The position numbers and the translations under genes are program-made. A stretch of DNA of 19,616 bases from Thalassolituus sp. UBA674 (lineage in GTDB: Bacteria; Pseudomonadota; Gammaproteobacteria; Pseudomonadales; Oceanobacteraceae), in assembly GCA_002298335.1 (NCBI GenBank), contig DBNK01000001.1, positions 1-19,616 on the forward strand, in the 5' to 3' direction. Below, piece after piece: positions 14,547-19,616 of this stretch. The notes beneath the pieces were generated by a model. That model ran no database searches and had not been told where the DNA came from. It saw only the letters and a list, made by a program, of their open reading frames with translations. The stretch's first letter is position 1. The number at the start of each line of letters is the position of its first letter.

Positions 14547-16178
14547 TCAGTGGCGGAAGTGGCGCATTCCCGTGAATACCATTGCAATGCCTGCTTCATC
14601 TGCAGCTGCAATCACTTCCTCATCACGGATCGAACCGCCCGGCTGAATAATCGCTTTAATACCCACCGCTGCGGCGTTATCAATACCATCACGGAACGGG
14701 AAGAAAGCGTCCGACGCCATCACCGCACCTTCTACCTGCAGACCGGCCTGTTCGGCTTTAATCGCGGCAATACGCGCAGAGTTTACGCGGCTCATCTGAC
14801 CGGCACCCACACCCACGGTCTGACGGTTTTTAGCGTAAACAATGGCGTTGGATTTAACGAACTTGGCCACTTTCCAGGCGAAAATCAGGTCGTGCAGTTC
14901 GGCTTCGGTCGGTGCGCGTTTGGTCACGACTTTCAGGTCTTCTGCGCTGATCATACCGTTGTCACGGTCCTGAACCAACAGGCCGCCGTTCACGCGTTTG
15001 TAGTCGAGACCGGTGGCGCGTTCAGCAGGCCACTGACCGCATTCGAGCAGGCGCACGTTCTTCTTGGCGGCAACCACGGCCACGGCTTCTGCGCTGACCT
15101 TAGGTGCAATGATCACTTCAACAAACTGACGGTCAACAATGGCTTTCGCAGTTTCTGCATCCAGCTCACGGTTGAAGGCGATGATGCCACCGAACGCCGA
15201 TTCGGTATCGGTTTCAAAGGCCAGGTCGTAGGCCTTGCGGATACCGCCATCTTCTTCAGGCACAACCGCTACGCCACAGGGGTTGGCGTGTTTAACGATG
15301 ACACAGGCAGGCTTCACGAATGACTTCACCGCTTCCAGCGCGGCGTCGGTATCGGCCACGTTGTTGTACGACAGCTCTTTGCCCTGCAGCTGCTTAGCGG
15401 TAGCAATCGAGGCTTCGGCAGGTTCTGCTTCCACATAAAACGCCGCTTTCTGATGCGGGTTTTCGCCGTAACGCATTTCCTGCGCTTTGATGAACTGGCT
15501 GTTGAAGGTCTGTGGGAAGTCGAGACGGTTATCCGTGCTCAGGGTTTCTGCAGACTGATCAATCGTGCCCAGGTAGTTGGCAATCATACCGTCGTAAGAT
15601 GCAGTGTGTTCAAAGGCTTTCAGTGCCAGTGCGAAACGGGTTTTGTAACGCAGCCCCTGAACGCTGTTCAGGTCTTCCAGCACCATGGCGTAATCAGAAG
15701 CGTTCACTACGATACCGACATAGGCGTGGTTTTTCGCCGCAGAGCGCACCATGGTCGGACCACCGATATCGATGTTCTCAATCGCCAGTGGCAGGTGGCA
15801 GTCTGGTCTGGCCACAGTCGCCGCAAACGGGTAGAGGTTCACCACCACCAGATCAATCGGATTAATGCCATGCTCAGCCATGACTTCATCATCCTGTCCG
15901 CGACGGCCCAGTACACCACCATGAATTTTCGGGTGCAGGGTTTTGACGCGGCCGTCCATCATTTCCGGGAAGCCGGTGTAGTCAGACACTTCGACAGCCG
16001 GGATCTGATTATCAATCAGCAGTTTATAAGTACCGCCGGTGGACAGGATTTCAACGCCGGCCGCGTTCAGTGCCTGGGCGAATTCGACGATGCCGGTTTT
16101 ATCCGAGACGCTGATCAGGGCGCGGCGTACCGGAGTGATATCCGCCGGAGTTTCGTTTGCAGGGATGAAGTTGCTCAT
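14547..16178 (-). CDS. purH: Bifunctional AICAR formyltransferase / IMP cyclohydrolase
   Basis: 543 residues, slightly longer than the ~530 typical because of a short N-terminal extension (MSNFIPANETPADITPVRR) before the conserved ALISVSDKTG. PurH catalyses the last two steps to IMP. The N-terminal ~200 residues are the MGS-like cyclohydrolase domain (STGGTYKLL, TGFPEMMDGRVKTLHP, GGPTMVRSAAKN). The rest is the formyltransferase domain, with MRYGENPHQKA, the catalytic KHANPCG, FGGIIAFN, and the end VFTGMRHFRH. No clear Shine-Dalgarno precedes the ATG. It starts only 24 nt after the terminator that follows fis, an unusual distance suggesting attenuated read-through or a promoter inside the hairpin region. 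Confidence 0.97.
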   Translation of the reverse strand: MSNFIPANETPADITPVRRALISVSDKTGIVEFAQALNAAGVEILSTGGTYKLLIDNQIPAVEVSDYTGFPEMMDGRVKTLHPKIHGGVLGRRGQDDEVMAEHGINPIDLVVVNLYPFAATVARPDCHLPLAIENIDIGGPTMVRSAAKNHAYVGIVVNASDYAMVLEDLNSVQGLRYKTRFALALKAFEHTASYDGMIANYLGTIDQSAETLSTDNRLDFPQTFNSQFIKAQEMRYGENPHQKAAFYVEAEPAEASIATAKQLQGKELSYNNVADTDAALEAVKSFVKPACVIVKHANPCGVAVVPEEDGGIRKAYDLAFETDTESAFGGIIAFNRELDAETAKAIVDRQFVEVIIAPKVSAEAVAVVAAKKNVRLLECGQWPAERATGLDYKRVNGGLLVQDRDNGMISAEDLKVVTKRAPTEAELHDLIFAWKVAKFVKSNAIVYAKNRQTVGVGAGQMSRVNSARIAAIKAEQAGLQVEGAVMASDAFFPFRDGIDNAAAVGIKAIIQPGGSIRDEEVIAAADEAGIAMVFTGMRHFRH

Positions 16179-16202
16179 AAATTCAGTCTAATTAACGGAA
16201 AT

Positions 16203-16226
16203 AAAAAAAGCGGCAGCAAGGCCGCT
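16203..16226 (-). terminator. Intrinsic terminator/attenuator between fis and purH
   Basis: On the - strand AGCGGC (16226-16221), loop CTTGCT and GCCGCT (16214-16209) are followed by a run of T down to 16203. It lies 18 nt past the fis stop and ends 24 nt before the purH start. It can end the dusB-fis transcript or attenuate read-through into purH. Confidence 0.8.
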
Positions 16227-16244
16227 GTGTCAGGACGGTGTCGC

Positions 16245-16550
16245 TCAGAGCATGCCGTACTGCTTGAGTTTCTTACGCAGGGTGCCACGGTTCAGGCCGA
16301 GCACGGTTGAGGCACGGGTCTGATTGTCGCGGGTATAACGCATGACGGTTTCCAGCAGAGGGACTTCAACCTCGGCCAGTACCATGTTGTACACATCAAC
16401 GGCTTCCTGGCCATCGAGCTTATCGAAGTAACTCTTCAGGGCAGCTTCAACGGACTCACGCAGCGGGCGGGCTTCCTGATTGGCAGCTTCCAGCTGGGTT
16501 TCCTCAGACACGGGTACTTCGATTGATCTGATTAAAGCTTCACTGTTCAT
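16245..16550 (-). CDS. fis: Nucleoid-associated DNA-binding protein Fis
   Basis: 101 residues from an ATG at 16550 that overlaps the dusB stop (ATGA), the classical dusB-fis arrangement. The C-terminal helix-turn-helix NQTRASTVLGLNRGTLRKKL followed by KQYGML is intact and nearly identical to Fis of other gammaproteobacteria. The middle part (LRESVEAALKSYFDKLDG) forms the dimer helices. The N-terminal ~25 residues are variable and acidic, as usual. Fis bends DNA and modulates rRNA, tRNA and many growth-phase genes. Its translation is likely coupled to dusB, and a terminator follows after 18 nt. Confidence 0.97.
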   Translation of the reverse strand: MNSEALIRSIEVPVSEETQLEAANQEARPLRESVEAALKSYFDKLDGQEAVDVYNMVLAEVEVPLLETVMRYTRDNQTRASTVLGLNRGTLRKKLKQYGML

Positions 16551-17533
16551 GCGACTTTATCCTTTTTATTGGCACTGTCTGAGAAGTACTCAAGGACAGT
16601 TTTTATTTGGGTATCGGGACACCCGAGTTGGTTGAATACTTTCCGGAAACCGTCGCTGGGCTGGCTCTGCAGATACCAGCTGACGTGCTTGCGGGCGATG
16701 CGTACCCCGAGATACTCACCGTAAAAGTCATAAAGAGCGTGCAGGTGGCTGACCAGAATGTCGCGGACGTCGTCAGCGGCAGGTTCGGGCAGTTCTTCAC
16801 CGGTAGCCAGATAATGGGCGATCTGACGGAAAATCCACGGACGCCCCTGAGCGGCACGACCAATCAGAACGCCATCGGCCCCGGTAAAGGCCATGACTTC
16901 GGCAGCCTTCTGCGGGCTGTCGATGTCGCCGTTGGCAAACACCGGAATGTTCACCGCGGCTTTAACATCACGGATGGTGTGATATTCCACCGTGGGTTGA
17001 TAACCGCAGGCGCGGGTGCGGCCATGGACCGCCAGAGAGACAATACCCGCGTCTTCGGCCATCTGCGCGATACGCACAGCGTTACGCATGTCCGGAGACC
17101 AGCCGGTGCGCATTTTCAACGTCACCGGCACATCCACTGCCGCGACCACGGCAGTGAGGATGTCGTTCACCAGCCGCTCATCACGCATCAGCGCAGAGCC
17201 GGCGGCTTTATTACAGACTTTTTTGGCCGGGCATCCCATATTGATGTCGATGATCTGTGCGCCATTGGACACATTGAAACGGGCGGCTTCCGCCAGAACA
17301 TCCGGGTCACCGCCAACAATCTGAACGGCAATGGGTTCTGGTTCACCCGTGTGATCAAGGCGCTGTCGGGATTTGCGGGTGTTTCGCAGATCGGCATTGC
17401 CGGAGACCATCTCACCCACCACCAGGCCAGCACCCAACCGGCGGCAGAGCCGTCTGAAGGGAAGGTCGGTTACGCCAGCCATAGGCGCCAGAACGACCGG
17501 GTTAGCAAGTGGGTAAGGGCCAATAGCAGGCAT
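16547..17533 (-). CDS. dusB: tRNA-dihydrouridine synthase DusB
   Basis: 328 residues from the ATG at 17533 (MPAIGPYPLANPVVLAPMAG), chosen by the family N-terminus. The open frame extends to a GTG at 17566, but neither start has a good Shine-Dalgarno. DusB reduces specific uridines in tRNA with FMN and NADPH. The visible signatures are APMAGVTDLPFR (FMN and active site), the DINMGCPAKKV segment with the catalytic Cys, MRTGW, VHGRTR, NGDI near the C-terminal end of the barrel, and GVLIGRAAQGRPWIF. The C-terminal tRNA-binding helical domain follows (~240-328). It overlaps fis by 4 nt and is the first gene of a dusB-fis unit after the DUF3426 gene. Confidence 0.97.
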   Translation of the reverse strand: MPAIGPYPLANPVVLAPMAGVTDLPFRRLCRRLGAGLVVGEMVSGNADLRNTRKSRQRLDHTGEPEPIAVQIVGGDPDVLAEAARFNVSNGAQIIDINMGCPAKKVCNKAAGSALMRDERLVNDILTAVVAAVDVPVTLKMRTGWSPDMRNAVRIAQMAEDAGIVSLAVHGRTRACGYQPTVEYHTIRDVKAAVNIPVFANGDIDSPQKAAEVMAFTGADGVLIGRAAQGRPWIFRQIAHYLATGEELPEPAADDVRDILVSHLHALYDFYGEYLGVRIARKHVSWYLQSQPSDGFRKVFNQLGCPDTQIKTVLEYFSDSANKKDKVA

Positions 17534-17588
17534 GTCGTGTGATAACAGACTGATCAAAAAATGCACGGTACAAAAAGTGCGCGTATGA

Positions 17589-17617
17589 TACTCATAAGCG
17601 CGGTGTGAATAAAGGGC
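17589..17617 (-). promoter_or_regulatory. Possible dusB-fis promoter
   Basis: In the 117-bp gap between the DUF3426 gene and dusB, the - strand carries TATCAT (five of six -10 bases) preceded at 17 nt by TTTATT, a poor -35. dusB-fis operons usually have a strong regulated promoter here; this pairing is only a weak guess. Confidence 0.25.
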
Positions 17618-17624
17618 TAAAGCT

Positions 17625-17638
17625 GCCGCTGATGCGGC
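17625..17638 (-). terminator. Weak terminator-like hairpin after the DUF3426 gene
   Basis: GCCGC (17625-17629) and GCGGC (17634-17638) form a perfect 5-bp stem with a 4-nt loop, 13 nt past the stop codon at 17651. On the - strand the following bases are AGCTTTAGCCCTTT, so the T content is poor. Confidence 0.4.
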
Positions 17639-17650
17639 TCTGTGAAGCCT

Positions 17651-19615
<1,965 letters not shown>

Positions 19616-19616
19616 T

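Noticed and set aside
14550..16310. Several long + strand open frames opposite purH and fis
   Set aside because: Mirror frames of strongly conserved genes, with no recognisable motif or ribosome binding site.
16607..17542. 311-codon + strand frame opposite dusB
   Set aside because: Antisense to intact dusB; composition is that of a shadow frame.

Overview
The window looks like chromosomal DNA of a marine-type gammaproteobacterium (Pseudomonadales/Oceanospirillales neighbourhood). The evidence is the order DUF3426 protein - dusB - fis - purH - purD - RetS-like sensor, which is, from memory, the arrangement around retS in Pseudomonas, together with bacterial Coq7, YjdM and an Ole-type lipid cluster. 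This is inference from gene content; no marker such as rRNA is present.

Region 1 (1-7062, + strand) is a tight operon: the C-terminal part of a condensation/wax-ester-synthase-like acyltransferase, a 3-TM small protein, an OleC-type beta-lactone synthetase, an OleD-type 2-alkyl-3-ketoacid reductase, a second classical SDR and an RND/MMPL-type exporter. The first four genes overlap at their stop/start codons. OleC and OleD act after OleA-type head-to-head condensation of two fatty acyl chains, so the likely product is a long-chain beta-lactone or olefin, possibly modified by the acyltransferase and extra SDR and moved by the RND protein. Any oleA/oleB would lie left of the window.

Region 2 (7063-9826) holds small accessory genes: a secreted polysaccharide-deacetylase-like protein and a 4-TM protein in more A/T-rich DNA, a 14-bp tandem repeat, a small unknown protein, YjdM (PhnA) and, convergently, a single-TM small protein.

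Region 3 (9827-19616, - strand) is core-like. Reading leftward from the right edge: a DUF3426 membrane protein with a (Pro-Glu)n hexanucleotide microsatellite (cut by the edge), dusB-fis (4-nt overlap), a terminator hairpin, purH, a 337-bp spacer, purD, a hybrid sensor kinase resembling RetS whose kinase core has lost the phospho-accepting His and the ATP-binding motifs, and coq7.

The most unusual signal is in the purH-purD spacer. Two inverted copies of a roughly 72-nt element sit there, one in the purD leader and one abutting the purH stop. All three predicted helices carry compensatory base changes between the copies, and a clear intrinsic terminator lies between them. The second is the Ole-type operon with its extra acyltransferase, SDR and exporter. 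The third is the RetS-like pseudokinase.
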